Under the pieces are notes generated by a model. The model was given only the letters and a program-made list of their open reading frames with translations. It was not told where the DNA came from and made no database searches. Positions 22,001 through 33,780 of a DNA stretch of 64,000 nt are shown piece by piece. Position numbers and translations under genes: made by a program. The DNA comes from Mesostigma viride (taxonomy: Eukaryota > Streptophyta > Mesostigmatophyceae > Mesostigmatales > Mesostigmataceae). Each line of letters starts with the position of its first letter. The stretch's first letter is position 1. The stretch is taken from contig RPFO01001718.1 of assembly GCA_009746045.1 (NCBI GenBank), positions 69,433-133,432 on the forward strand, given 5' to 3'.

Positions 22001-25000
22001 GGAGATTCGGCTAACAAAAAGCAGAAACGGGACACAGCGTTTCTGGTACAAAACACATGCACTGGGTGGCTGCACCTGTGGCCTACCTTCACTGCCCACC
22101 TTCCTAAAAACATCTGGCCGGAAAAATGGACTTTGGGCGACGTCGATGCTGTCAGATGCTGCAAATGGATCGGGCTTGACAAGAGCTGTTGCTTGACCTT
22201 TAGAAGTCCGTAAGGGGAGGAGGGGTGTGGGCTGCTAGCCTACTGCTGCTGTGGTTACGTCAAGACGCCGAGACATACACTTTGGCGGCGATCGCAACAT
22301 AAGCGGTCATGACTGTAAGTATTTGGTTAATTAGGGTGAGAGTGAAGGGCATGGGGCCACGCTGTAGGTAAGAAATGAGGAGATTGATAAGGTCACATGG
22401 GTAGCAAGTAAGCTGAAGGTAAGATATGAGGAGATCGTTAAGGTCTCATGGATAGCAAATAAGCTGAAGGTAAGAAATGAGGAGATTGATAAGGTCACAT
22501 GGATGGCGAATAAGCTGAAGGTAAGATATGAGGAGATCGTTAAGGTCTCATGGATAGCAAATAAGCTGAAGGTAAGATATGAGGAGATCGTTAAGGTCTC
22601 ATGGATGGCGAATAAGCTGAAGGTAAGAAATGAGGAGATCGTTAAGGTCTCATGGATAGCAAATAAGCTGAAGGTAAGAAATGAGGAGATTGATAAGGTC
22701 ACATGGATGGCGAATAAGCTGAAGGTAAGATATGAGGAGATTGCAGACCAAGTGGCACAACCGTTGCGGTGGCAAGAACGCGCGCTTGGTCATATCGGAA
22801 CGACCCAGCTCTCATGTCCAGGATAGCCAGCGTCACATGGGCGCTGCTTTGCTCGTTGCTATACATTAGCTAGGCCTGTCTGAGCTATTGGGGGGCTGGC
22901 GTCATGGCCTTAGGGTAATAGGGCTCTAGGCTTAGCGTTGTAGGGGGGATGGCATGACGACCTTGGTTATTAGGGCTCTAGGCTCAGCGAAGTATGTTGG
23001 CATTACTTCTTGCTCACGCACCCCTCCATACTTCTTGCCACACGCCCAGTACTTCGATCACGGAAGTGACACCTTTGTTCCCTTGCCTGCCCTCTAAGAA
23101 TCCTCACGACCATAGCCTGCCTCATGTCCCGAGTGTGTAGCCATGCCCACGCACCTTGCCTGCCTGGAAGCTGCACTGACTGCCCGAAAATATTCTTCCC
23201 CCTTTCACCCCCTTCCCCCCTTCCCCTGCCTCCTCCCTTCCCCACCCCCGCAACACCCCCCCCCCCCCCCCCAGTTCCTGGGCGAGCTGGCACGCGTCAC
23301 CATGCCGGGCGGCCGCATCGTCATCGTGACGTGGTGCCACAGGGATCTCAAGCCGGGGGAGACGGCCCTTGCATGGAACGAGAAGGTAGGTGGGCGAGAA
23401 GGTGGGCATGGGACGAGAGGTGGGCGGTGCCAGCGCGAGAAGGTGCACATGACTCCGGCGTGCCATTCACTCGGTTTACTTAATTTGAGAGCAATTAGAG
23501 GCGCAGTTGTGTACAGCGATCATGCATGGCATAGGCTGAACAGTCAGGTGGCCTGCAGGGCTCCGCTTGGTGTATGTTTCGTTGGACCATCTGAGGGTGT
23601 TTCGGTCCCATTTTCCGAGGTGCAGGCTGTCATGCCACGTTCCGCATGCTTTGATCGGCGACCTGTGCCTGAGTGAGGGAGAGGTGGACCATGTGCGTTG
23701 GCCCAGATCTCCCTCTAAACGGACAGTGGTTGACGTGCAAAGCCTTGCCATAGTCCATAGGGGGGATGTGCAGCGCAGCGACAGTTGCTGTACGGAGCGG
23801 TACGGTTGCTGCCTACGCCTCGACCGGGCACTAGATGTCAAAGGGTGCTCGTAGAGCCGCCGTTGCCAGCTCGGTGCACGCCAAGATTATTTGCTTTACT
23901 GCAGTAATGTGCTTAGCCGGGTGCCGTTGAAAGCAGTTCACTGCCAGGATTCAAACGCAGGAACTCTGGCAGACTTTCTGCTGTACCAAGAGCATAGCAG
24001 TACGACAGTAGTAGGCGCGGAGCCGCACATACACAGAGCACATGAGATCTTGAGGGAATCCGTTTCTTGTATCAGTACATCTCCGAAATGTACTACTATA
24101 TCTCCGAAATGAACTACCCGTGTCCTGCACGCGCACTCTCCGCCGTGCATCGCCGGTCTATCCCCCTATTGTCCGACAGCATGTACTACGATGAATTTAC
24201 ATGAATTTCAATACACGGTATCAATACCTAGGATGTCATGCAAACAAGAGTCACTGCCTACCAATCGCCGTGTGTCAACGTGTGTTTTGATGGGCACCTG
24301 CCCTGCCGATGGCCACATGGCAATTGGACACCTGGCGGTCGGTGGCGCAGGCTCTGCTGGACGGCATCTGCCAGACCTACTACCTTCCCGACTGGTGCTC
24401 CGCGGCGGACTATGTCCGCATCGCCCAGGAGCTGGGGCTGGAGGTAGGCAGTGACGCACCCGCATAGGTCGTCTCATGTGGCAAGCTCGTGTATGCAGCC
24501 TGTGTGTGCAGTGCCTGTAAGAAGCTGTTTCTTGCCAAGAAGCAAGGGCTGGATGTGGCTATTCCTTGCCCGGCTTATCTGGGCCAGACTTAGCCCATAT
24601 CTAGCGCATATCAAGCCCGTAGGTCTCGTATGGAGGCAACCTTATCCGGACCATATCTAGCCTGTATCTAGACCATGTTTAGCCCACATCTGTCCTGTAC
24701 CTTGTACATACCCAGTGATGTACATACCCAATGATGTCAATGCGTGCTGCTGCGTGCGTGCTGGTGCATGGATGCTGATGCTTGCCGGTGCGTGCCGGTG
24801 CGTGCCGGTGCGTGCCGGTGCGTGCCGGTGCGTGCTTTGTTGGTGGCGATGCTTGCAACAATACTGTATCTGGTGTTTGCTCCTGCCACCTGATACCGTT
24901 CAACGTAACCTTCCCATGGTTAGGACTGCAAGTATCAGTACTGCAATATGATTAGGACTGCAGTTATCAGTACTGCGATATGGCTACGACTGCAATTATC

Positions 25001-26667
25001 AGTACTGCAATATGATAAGGACTGCAGCCTGTTGGTCTGCTAAGTAGCCAAGCGGGCAGCACCTTCCTGTGCAGTACTGTGCCCATCCCATCTCTGTGAA
25101 CGTAGCATGTAGTTGGGTGAATCAAGGTTGTTGACTGTGAAATTTTAGACCAAGGAGGTGTCTGCTGGCTGCTGAGACTGCGTGCCGACATGATGTAGGT
25201 TGCCATGAGCCGATCCCCAGGCATGGGCCTCTGCCCGTGATCGGATTGTTTCTTCCTGGCCCCGCATGCGGTGCATGGGTCTCTCAGGCGATCATCCGTG
25301 GATCTGGCATGGTCGCGCCTCAGATTTCAGTCATGGGAATGATCAACAAGATCAGCGCTGCTGGTAGATGGTCAACAATAATTTTTTCCCTGGCTGCCTC
25401 CCATCCTGTTGCTGCCAAATGTCTGCCTCGTGAACACATGCGCAGGACATCCGGGTGGAGGACTGGACGGACTACGTGCAGGATTTCTGGCCAGCGGTCG
25501 TGCAGTCCGCGCTGACGCCGCAGGGTTTCATGGGACTTCTGAAAACAGGTGGGTGACAGGGCACGTGCTCAACATGCTGGTGGGTAGAGAGTAGGGGGTG
25601 ATCATTTATCCTCAATTCAACAATATATATACCTAATCATGGTTGTCTCATTTAGATAACTAATCATCTTAATTATATTATGTTTTACTAACATTGAGAT
25701 CTCCATGAGACTCCTTGTGTATCGAACAAGAATGCAAACTTCGAGAAAATAGGTTTGGCTGTATTGATTTCATTGTAACGCGAATTCGAAAGAGGCTTAG
25801 TGAGTGTTAACTATGTGCACACCTGCCTAGGCAGACGCGGTACACATTTGTCATGGCCAGCTGGCGATGCTTTATTACCATGGACGAATTACCAGCGTGT
25901 CGGGCCGGGGCACAGCGGGTGGGCATAGCGGGCCGGGGATTGCGCTGATGTGCAACATCCTAGTAGCCCCGTTGCATCATAGTTCCCCTGTGCAACCTCC
26001 CTCCCTCCCTCCCTCCCTCCCTCCCTCCCTCCCTCCCTCCCTCCCTCCCTCCCTCCTCCCTCCCTCCCTCCCTCCCTCCCCCTCCCTCCCTCCCTCCCTC
26101 CCTCCCTCCCTCCCTCCCTCCCTCCCTCCCTCCCTCGGCCTCCCTCAATCATCCAACCATCATCCATCTGTCATCCCCTCATTCTCATTTCAGGGTCATG
26201 CAGCGTGTTCCAAGATAGGGTTGTTTGACTTTATTGGATTTGCTTGATTCCCTCCTGTATGGAGATCCAGCTCAAGGCCGTTGGTGGCCTTCGGCAAGGC
26301 TTGACTGCCTGTTCAAGACCCTCTCGCTCGTACCTGTTGTTGCTATGTTACCTCACTAGTAACAGTTTGATTTTCCATCGTGTCTTGATGCAGGAGAAAT
26401 TGTACTACTGATAAGTCCTGGGATTGCCTTACCATGGCACGTGTTGATATGCAACCCGCAAAGGTCCTAATGGGGTTACAAAGGCTTAAATTACAAAGGC
26501 TTGATTCCTTGACTTACTTGTACTTTAAAAGGCCATTTACTTGAAATGATGTTTGCACAGGTTGGACGACTACATTGGGTGCGATGACCATGTCTCTGAT
26601 GATCCTTGGTTATTGGCAAGGAACCATCAAGTTTCCCATCATCACAGCACGGAAGAAGGCTGCTTGA
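16055..26667 (+). CDS. VTE4: gamma-tocopherol methyltransferase, eight exons, plastid-targeted
   Basis: It should catalyse the SAM-dependent methylation of gamma- to alpha-tocopherol (vitamin E) in the plastid. Exons are 16055-16343, 16543-16665, 18285-18460, 21376-21480, 23275-23385, 24351-24443, 25446-25548 and 26561-26667. All introns are GT-AG and phases agree, giving 368 aa. Residues 1-64 are rich in Ser, Arg and small residues, with few acidic ones, like a transit peptide. Then come FYDESSGLWE (about 83-92) and EHMHHG (98-103). SAM motif I is ILDVGCGIGG (148-157), followed by SMESGEHMPDK (219-229), PGGRIVIVTWCHR (242-254), YLPDWCS (279-285) and FWPAV (313-317). These match plant VTE4, which is about 348 aa. 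In-frame ATGs at 15986 and 16070 are alternative starts. Most of the 10.6 kb is intron filled with minisatellites. Confidence 0.93.
17484..17750 (+). repeat. minisatellite in VTE4 intron 2 (about 36 bp unit)
   Basis: About seven units of GGAAGCGGTGCAACCTCAAG plus a CGGTAGTAGAACCT half, themselves built on a shared AAGCGGT core. The period is a multiple of three, so it stays open in several frames on both strands. It is intronic, so those ORFs are not called. Confidence 0.92.
18480..18925 (+). repeat. degenerate minisatellite in VTE4 intron 3 (about 59 bp)
   Basis: Repeats of TTCGTAATGTTTTTGTGAGG followed by GCGACCCCTAACCCCTTGCA and CATTCATTAAG, starting 20 bp after the exon 3 donor. Seven or eight degenerate units. 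Confidence 0.85.
19335..19490 (-). repeat. dispersed repeat, inverted copy of 11905-12055
   Basis: It matches the reverse complement of the block at 11.9-12.05 kb, centred on TAGCTCGAGCCTGCCGTTGT. It lies antisense in VTE4 intron 3. No coding sequence. Confidence 0.65.
19600..19630. repeat. (GT)n microsatellite
   Basis: A short GTGTGTGTG run in VTE4 intron 3, ending in TGCGTGTATT. Confidence 0.8.
20190..21045 (+). repeat. 20-bp minisatellite in VTE4 intron 3, about 42 units
   Basis: The unit is TGCCCATGCCAATAACTAGC with variants at the AATRACTA/AATAAATA and TAGC/TATC positions. The period of 20 is exact over about 850 bp. Two units carry AAGGTA in place of ATGCCA. There are no spacers, so it is not a CRISPR array. 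Confidence 0.98.
22371..22745 (+). repeat. 51-bp minisatellite in VTE4 intron 4, about seven units
   Basis: Each unit has AATAAGCTGAAGGTAAGA, then AATGAGGAGAT, then a GTTAAGGTCTCATGG block. AGCTGAAGG recurs exactly every 51 bp from 22411 to 22717. Two sub-variants of the unit (GATAGCAA / GATGGCGA) are interspersed. Confidence 0.97.
23255..23274 (+). other. C-run forming the exon 5 acceptor tract
   Basis: An almost pure C run ends at the CAG acceptor of VTE4 exon 5 (23272-23274). It is an extreme polypyrimidine tract. Confidence 0.8.
24783..24836 (+). repeat. 10-bp minisatellite in VTE4 intron 6
   Basis: Five tandem GCGTGCCGGT units preceded by degenerate GCGTGCTG units. Confidence 0.9.
24921..25025 (+). 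repeat. 32-bp minisatellite in VTE4 intron 6
   Basis: Three units with TATCAGTACTGCAATATG recurring every 32 bp, each followed by a variable A-GACTGCA block. Confidence 0.9.
25990..26137. repeat. (CCCT)n array in VTE4 intron 7
   Basis: About 145 bp of CCCT on the sense strand, the complement of the GGGA unit found in the sulfotransferase intron and at 45.3 kb. Confidence 0.97.
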
Positions 26668-27390
26668 ATACCCAGAAGCACGGGACCACTATCATGCAGC
26701 TCATGGTGATTAGACTGAATTGAAAAGGCAGTTCATGGTAAGCTGCTGGGAGACACTTGCCACTTGGGGGCCACTTGCATGTACCTGGCATGGACACGCA
26801 TCACTCCCTAGAGACCAGATCTGGAGCATTAGCTTGGTGATTGCTACACCATGGCTGTGTCTCGCGTATACGCTAGGGCAGTACGTTGATTCGATTCAAT
26901 TTAACTCAAGTTTTGATCCGTTTTGAAAAAAAAAAAAGGTCATGGTGCATGCAATCCTCGACATCATGGACATGACAATTGGTGGGGTGATCGATTGAAG
27001 ACCTGTTCAAAAGAAAAACCGAGCCATATTGCGAGCTAGTGATACAACAATGCAAGGCCAGTAGGCCAAGTCGCTCACGTATCAGACTTGGGCTACTGGC
27101 CCAAGTCTGATACGTGATCGACGTCTAGAATTGCATGATTCTGCCATTGCATGAGTCAGCTCTCTTTTGTGATTCATGTGACCCCAGATACTAGCATTTA
27201 GCGACAACTAACAGCATGACAATACTATTTGTGGACACATGGCGGTCCAATATCAGGTGAGGACTAGAGCAGCTGTCTGAGAGCATGCAAAGGCACGACG
27301 ATCGCCGGGAAGCCGCATGCGTGGCTGTATGTAGGAAGACCTGCATGGAGTGAGAACGAGATATTGCAATAGTATGACCATGCGTCCAGA
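26668..27390. other. 3' UTR and spacer after VTE4
   Basis: No gene seen. It contains an A12 run (about 26926-26937) and the hairpin at 27075. No TGTAA was found here, so the poly(A) site of the VTE4-like gene is not identified. Confidence 0.4.
27075..27117 (+). other. perfect 19-bp inverted repeat, 5-nt loop
   Basis: TCACGTATCAGACTTGGGC (27075-27093), loop TACTG, then its exact reverse complement (27099-27117). It lies about 410 bp after the VTE4 stop. No T-run follows, so a Pol III or bacterial-type terminator is unlikely. It may be a 3'-UTR structure, a tiny foldback or a small-RNA precursor. Confidence 0.7.
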
Positions 27391-27775
27391 ATTAATTAAT
27401 TCATTAATTAAACTCGTGCTCCCGTTGGGGAGTCACGGAGCACCGCAGTGCTTTTAATCCCTGTATGTACACAACAGGAAGAAAGGGCAGAGACCCCCTT
27501 TCTCCTTCATGCCAGAGGCATGCCACAGCTGCAATCAGACACGATAGGCGATCCGGCAAGTTCTGTGGGTGCAATAAGACCCATGTGAGCATATCTGATA
27601 ACAAGGAGCGTGGGCAAGTAATCTGATCATAGCCAGGACGCAGCATGGTTGTACAAGGGCTAAGCTAAGGCTATGGCTGGTTGTGTACTGTGTGTTAGCG
27701 GTGCACGTGACTAGGTATGGTGGCACGGCTAGGCAAACACTCTAGGCATGGCTGCCATGGCGGCAGTGACTACCA
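27391..27775 (-). mobile_element. LINE 3'-terminal fragment with (TTAA)n tail
   Basis: An AATTAATTCATTAATTAA tail, a GTGCTCC...GGAGCAC stem, and 3' UTR shared with 9146-9325 and, inverted, with 13105-13316. The shared block ends near 27595; the rest to 27775 is unassigned. No RT sequence remains. Confidence 0.65.
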
Positions 27776-27810
27776 ATTATTACAAGCTAGGGCTATTCTA
27801 GCCGCCGCAG

Positions 27811-29490
27811 GGGGCGTCCACATCTTGTGGTTAATCATCAGGTCCACGCCCCTCCTGTACACCTTGGGCTGCTGGGGGTCCTGCTTGTGGCGGAGGAATT
27901 CAGGCCACAGGCCGCGTCGCTGCTGCTGCTGAGCGGGGGTCAGGTCGTCGTCCAGCGTCCACTGAGGTGAGGTCGTGCAACCTCTTGCGACGAGAAAGGA
28001 ACCGCCGCTTGTCCTCAGGGGAGGGGACGGTGAGCAGGACTGGTGGGGGAGCCGCCTTGTCGGGCGTGTCTGTTCCGTGTCCCATCGTACATCGTTGAGA
28101 TCATCCGCCAGTTCTATGAAGGGTCCCAAGCCCAGGTCCGTACCGCCGACGGCGTCACTCCGGCGTTCCCCCTGCACACCGGGGTGTGGCAGGGCTGTGT
28201 GCTCTCCCCATATCTATTCATCCTTATGGTGGACTATACTATGCGGCGTGCGCAAGCCCGCTTTGCCCGGGTGGAGGGACGCCCGCCGGGGATCGAGGTC
28301 ACGGAGTACGCCAGCTACAGCGTGGTCGACCCACCCTACCGCCTGAGCGATCTGATCTACGCTGATGACACGACACTCGTGGAAACCCCGGAGTCAGCCC
28401 AACTCTGGCTAGACAGCTTATCACTGGAAGCGCGGGCGGTGGGGCTTATGATCAGCAAGAAAACGGAGGTCATGGCCATCGGCTTCCCTGCTGGGATAGC
28501 CCCACCCACCCTCCTCTTGCTGGACGGCAGCCCCGTCCCCCCGGCGACTCGCTTCAAGCTCCTTGGCACTCTGGCTTCCCTCCACGGCCGACGACATCAA
28601 CACCCGCATTGGCCAGGCCTGGGCGGCCCTCCGCCGCCTCGACAGGTTCTGGACCTGCCGCTACCTGAGTGAGCGACGCAAGCGCATTCTGTTCAAGGCC
28701 CTTGTCCTCAGCATCCTCCTTTATGGCTGCGAGGCGTGGACCCTGGACCAGGCGCTGAGCCAGCAGCTTGACAGCACCGTCACTCGAATGCTCCGTCATA
28801 TCCTCGGCGTCCGCTACCAAGAACGCCGCACCCGGGCTGAGCTCTACTGCGAGCTCCCTCTTGTCACCCATACCATCCGACACCGCCGCCTCCTCTTTGC
28901 CGGCCATCTTGCCCGCACAGACCAGGTGAATACCGACGTGGGCCCTGCCGGGGGGCTTAAGACGGGCCAACCAGGTAGACACCTCCTCCTATGGCAGGGT
29001 CCCCTTGTCCCATCGCAACCCACTGGCAAACTTGCGCGCGCCAGGCACCGGCGCGGCGCGACCCGGACCTATGTGACACAACTGCTTGAACATGCAGGGC
29101 TTCTGGGACTATCCGTACTCCGCGCCTGCATGATTGACAAGGAGAAATGGGCTGCCATCTGCGATAAGCACCTTCCCGAGGGGTATGCTCCTGTTTTCTC
29201 CCCACGGGCCCAGCGGCCCGTTGCTAGCCAGGGTAGAAGTCCGCAGGTGGAGGTTATTGGTCCTGAGGATAGCCGCTACACTACCGCCTCATCTGCCATT
29301 ACAGTAGAGGACAGCTCGGATGCATGAGGATTACATCCCCATCTAGTGCTTAACGGTTGGGGGATGATGCAGACGATATTTGTTTAAACTTTTGTGTAAT
29401 TATTTTTCTAATGAGATTAGCATAGTACTCCGTGGCATGCCTCTGCGCATGACACGCAAGTACTTACTTACTTACTTAAGTACTTACTTG
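27811..29490 (+). mobile_element. LINE copy: inverted 5' segment, RT, C-terminus and tail
   Basis: From about 28078 the plus strand encodes RT with QGCVLSPYLF, LIYADDTTLVE and RFKLLG. A frameshift at about 28562 leads to the thumb and 'HRRLLFAGHLART', and the ORF ends at 29327. TGTAA at 29395 and a (CTTA/TACT)n tail at 29457-29490 close the element. To the left, 27811-27990 is coding on the opposite strand (KQDP...PKVYRRGVDLM) and matches 9566-9650. The 5' part is therefore inverted against the 3' part, the usual outcome of twin priming. Confidence 0.75.
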
Positions 29491-29534
29491 TCGGGCGTGA
29501 GTGGGGAAGGCGGTGGCACCCGCGCAGTTCTACC

Positions 29535-30638
29535 TCACCTACCAGGCCCATGAGGGTAAGAAGCTGGTCCTTGAGCTCGTCGGCAATTAAGGGTGGTTGA
29601 CCTCTCACCTGGCTTCTGGGGGAAACGACGCAGCACCACTCGGCAATCGCAGCGAGCGCGGTCGGTGGCCTCCCGTTGTTCGGCCTGGCAGTGGGACCCT
29701 CCAGCTCCTGGAGTTTCTTGCGTCAGTGGTTGAGGCGGTCGCTGACCGCAGCAGGTCCGCATAGGAGAGCGGCGGGAGGTCGCCAGCATCCTGCCGGGGT
29801 GGCTGGGATGCGATGGTGGCCGTCTGCTCCGCTATCTTTGGACCTGTATGGCCAGGGCGGTGTGGGCGGTGATGGCTTCAAGCTTCTTTGAACATGAGCA
29901 CGCCGCACTTGTCCTCCACCTGGTTGAGGCGGGAGAGGAGGGCGGCATGCGCATCAGAGGCCTGCGCCGCGGTCAGCAGCGCCGTGAGCTGAGGTTGAGG
30001 CTTGTGTGAGACGGCCACGGTTTCCGTATTGGAGACCTTGGCCTCCACCATGTTGAGCACTGTGGTCATCAATGTCATCTTCTCAGCCAGCGGCCAGGTC
30101 ATCACGTGCTCCTCCAGCACTGCTCGGATGTCATCCTTGCAGAGGGAGGGAGCCGGCCGGTACGTGTGGCTGACGGCTGCGCAGGGCGGGCTGCCAGGGT
30201 TGCGGAGCCTACTATTAAAGCGATGAGATCACGTTCGGTTGACTTGAAGAAGCTGAAGAGGATGGCGAGCCGGCGATGGTTGAATTCTGGCAGGGCGAGG
30301 AACTCCTCCACGTTGTCGGCGGGGATGGGCCCCTCGGGCCCACGGAGCTTAATGTGTTCCATTGCGTAGTACTGGCTTATCTCGGCGCATTCTTCCTTGG
30401 GCAGTCGCAGCCAGCCGCGGAAAGAAAAGCTTGCGTAGTCTAGGTACTGTCGCCATTTGTGTCGTAGCATGGTTTCTTGGGCTCTGGCGAGGCGCTTGGC
30501 GATGGGTAATTTGATGGCGAGAGGTTTGCGGGCCCAGACGGCTGGGCAAGGATGATGGCGAGTGGGTTGGGCTGGGAGCCAGAAAGCTCCTTTTCCAAGC
30601 CTCGTTTTGCTTTCGGAGGCGTCATAGCTGCTTGTCAC
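29535..30638 (-). pseudogene. LINE ORF1-like or unknown protein, frameshifted
   Basis: Two minus-strand segments read as one protein after frame changes. The first (30638-30102) has a basic start and a conserved-looking core ('YLDYASFSFRGWLRLP', 'ALPEFNHRRLAILFSFF'). The second (30120-29878) looks alpha-helical with many Leu/Ala heptads. Lying between a LINE 3' end and a LINE tail suggests a nucleic-acid-binding ORF1, but no diagnostic zinc knuckle or RRM was seen. The start may be the ATG near 30625 in a neighbouring frame. Confidence 0.35.
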
Positions 30639-30984
30639 GTGCGTAACTTTTTCAATACTGCGTGTCAGCCGTAACAGATTATACTGGCGAGTGCGTGGGG
30701 TTAAAAAGGCGCATCGATCGAGTGCAAGTGATCTGACTCAATTTGGGGCAGGAGGGGGGACATCCAGCCAAAACAGCACACTCCGTCGTGTGTCCGTTGC
30801 GGCACCTCCGGACGTGGAGTGAGCACCCAAAATTAACGGGGAAAAATGTGTCCGGCGGCCGAATTTTGGCGACGGAGTGTACTCCTGTCAAAATTTTTAG
30901 GGCGGCGCGAAGGAAAAGTTTCATGAGTGAACTCCTCACGCGCGGTCCGGCGGGTGGTTTTAGGATAAAGGAGTGCGCTCTGAG

Positions 30985-31340
30985 TTGAGTTAATTAATTA
31001 ATTAATTAATTAATTGATTAATTAATTAATTAATTAATTAGGAACATAACTCCGTTGGGAGTATACGTAGCGCATATCCCAGAGAAGGGGCAATACATAT
31101 GGCTTTTAATACATTGTAAGCTACTTCCTGCAAGGGTGGGAATGTAAACGACACTTGCTCGAGGTGCACCAAGGGCACCTGCACCCCCCAGAGTCTCGAG
31201 CTCAACCCAACGAAGGGGAGCCCGTCATAGGGGGGGAAGATCATCATGGCTATACAAGAGCTAGCTAGGGCATGGCGTCTCAGCAGAGAGTGACTCCCTG
31301 CATGGGCACTGCATAATGAGATAAAGCTAGGCATCATCTG
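30985..31340 (-). mobile_element. LINE 3' fragment with long (TTAA)n tail
   Basis: About 55 bp of TTAA repeats, then an ACTCC-GTTG-GGAGT hairpin (31049-31062), then the 3' UTR block shared with 10999-11130 and 12190-12330, extending further here. No ORF. Confidence 0.7.
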
Positions 31341-31654
31341 GAATGTGGCACATCATAGGCACACATGTACATGACTAAAAATGCTAGGCATCAGCTGGTA
31401 TATGCGTGCATGTACAAGGCCACGGTCTACTATTCTACACTACTGCTGCTGCATTCCCCTGAACTCGTTGAGTTGAGTTGAGTTTATTCCCGCGCCGGTG
31501 AACCGACAGGGTTATTAATAGTGGATCTAACGGCTGGTGGATCCACTGCCAACACCCGCTTTCCACATAGTCCAGATGCTTAGGTCACACACACCTCGCC
31601 AACTGGCACTGAACGCTGCATCGACTATGTTGTAATGCGCAAGCGTCATCAAGG

Positions 31655-33780
31655 ATCTGTACTAGCTGCTCGCTCGCATGTGATCCCCCTGGTGCGCTCC
31701 GATCATCGCATCGTCACCGCCCGCATCCGCCTGCGATTCCCCTCGCCCGTTCGTAAGCACTGTGGCACCACCTGATTTGCGCACACTGCAGTTGCTTGAG
31801 AAATCTGACGGCGCTCTGGAGGACTTCCCTGAAAACCGCGCCCTGGCACAAGCGCGCGGCAGATCGAGGAGTTCGTCGACGCGCTGGACATCCCGGCCAG
31901 CCACGCCCAGCTGTTCGCTGCCGGCCCGGCAGCGGCCCTAGTTCAGCACCTCGCTGGCAAGCTGCCCGCGGCCGGGGCCCTGCTGCCCCCCCGCCGCCCG
32001 CCCCGCTTCACCAGCCTGCACCGGCTCCCCGCCGTCATCCAGGCCCGGCAAGCCCTGCGTGACAACCGCGACCCCGCCCGCTACGCCCGCCTCTGAAAGC
32101 CGATGACCACTCAGCCATCCGGCAGGCGACCAAGGAGCAGGAGGACCTCCATGTCCGCGAGTACTTCGCCCACCTCAAGGACCAGCACGGCAAGTACGCC
32201 TGGACCCGCCTGCGTCACGCCCAACGGCCCGCCGGCGGCGCGCAGCCACGTACTGATGCAGCACCGCTGACGCTCTCTGGCTCACCGCAGCATGCAGCAC
32301 TCGACCAGTGGTATTCCTCCCAGTCCCGGCTGCTCGACGCCCCCCCGCCGCCTCCGCCGCTTGGCTCGGCCTCTCGCGGCCGCGCGCCTGGCAGTAGCGC
32401 CTGCGGACGTCCCTGCGTCCGGCCCACGCCGCCCGCCGCTGAGCAGGACTACACGTACCCGGCCCTGACGGAACCCCTGGCCGACCCCAACGAGCTACCG
32501 CCGTTCACCGAGCTCGAGCTGAGCACCGCCGCCAAGCAACTCCGCTTCTACGCCGCCGTTGGACCTGACCAGCTCCCCGCCCCGGTGATTAAGCTGACGG
32601 CGCTCACGGGGTTCCTGCTTGACGCGTCTGCAACCGGATCCTGCTTGCCGACGCGCCGCCGATTCCTGAGTGGCAGCACAGCTACCATACTATGCTGTAC
32701 ATAAACAAAGGTTCCCCTGACGACCCCGCCAACTAGCGAGGAGTCTGCATCCAGAGCGCCGCACTCAAGTTGTTCATGCGCATGATCCTCAACCGCCTTC
32801 GTTCTGCTCTCGACCGTCAGCTAGGGGAAAGTCAAATGGGCTTTCGTCCTGGGCGCAACACCGTCATGGCCATCTTCGTCGCGCGTCGCCTCTTCGAGGA
32901 AATCGCTCTCCTGCAACCTGGTGAGTTTCCCACCATCCTTATCTTCGTCGACTTCATCAAGGCTTTTGATTCTGTCCTCTGGGACGCTCTATGGGCTGTA
33001 CTTGCTCGCGCTCGCGTCCCCACTCCCCTGATTACCGTCATCCGCACGCTGTATGATGAGGGGTCGACCACTTCGGTGCGCACTCAACACGGCATTACCC
33101 CGCCATGCCCACTGCAGAACGGCGTCTGGCAGGCCGGTTGCGTCCTGGCGCCGTACCTGTTTATTATTGTAGTGGATTATGTTATATGCGCCAGGCACGT
33201 GCTCGCTTTGCTAGCATTGCAGGCCGTGCCCCTGGCCTAGCGATCACGAACGAGCTTGGAGAAGGGGGGCCGACTAACAATCAGAATTTACTAGCTGCAT
33301 GACCTCATTTATGCCGACAACATCACGCTCATCGAGAAGCCGGAGTCTGCCCAACTTTGGCTGGACTGCCTGGCGCTCGAGGCTCGGGCGGTTGGTCTAG
33401 AAATCAGCCCCAAAACAGAGGCCCTGGCCCTCGGCATGGCAGGGCCCCCACCCACACTCCGCCTCTTAGACGACACCGAGGTCAACTACCCTACTTCAGG
33501 CCGCTTCAAGCTGAGCACTCGGCAGTTGGCTTCCCGACTGCGAGGACGACCTGACGACACGGATCGGCATGGCGTGGGCGCAACTCCATGACCACCGCCG
33601 CTAGTGGAGCAACCCCGCCCTACCCCGCCGGGATCGTCAAGCGTGACCTCTTCAAGGTCGTCATTCTGACGATCCTGACCTACTGTACGGCGCCGAGACC
33701 TGGACACTGTAAAGTTGCGGCAACCAATTGTGCATGCCACACGAAGGATCCTCGACTTCACGGCCAAACACAACACTGAG
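31655..33780 (+). mobile_element. degenerate LINE: endonuclease end to reverse transcriptase
   Basis: SDHRIVTARI at about 31699 matches the C-terminal catalytic Asp-His block of APE-type endonucleases. A linker with frameshifts follows ('EEFVDALDIPASHAQLF', 'AVGPDQLPAPVIK'). Then RT starts at 32770: GFRPGRNT, 'FVDFIKAFDSVLW', a damaged SPYLF region, then a YADD site mutated to YADN (codons at about 33310), and YGAETWTL split by a frameshift near 33690. It is the longest copy of this LINE group in the window, but clearly dead. Confidence 0.8.

Noticed and set aside
22503-22826. 107-codon ORF over the 51-bp repeat
   Set aside because: Open only because the period is a multiple of three; it lies in an intron between well-defined exons.
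27060-27120. Transcription terminator of bacterial type
   Set aside because: No T-run follows the hairpin and the context is clearly eukaryotic.
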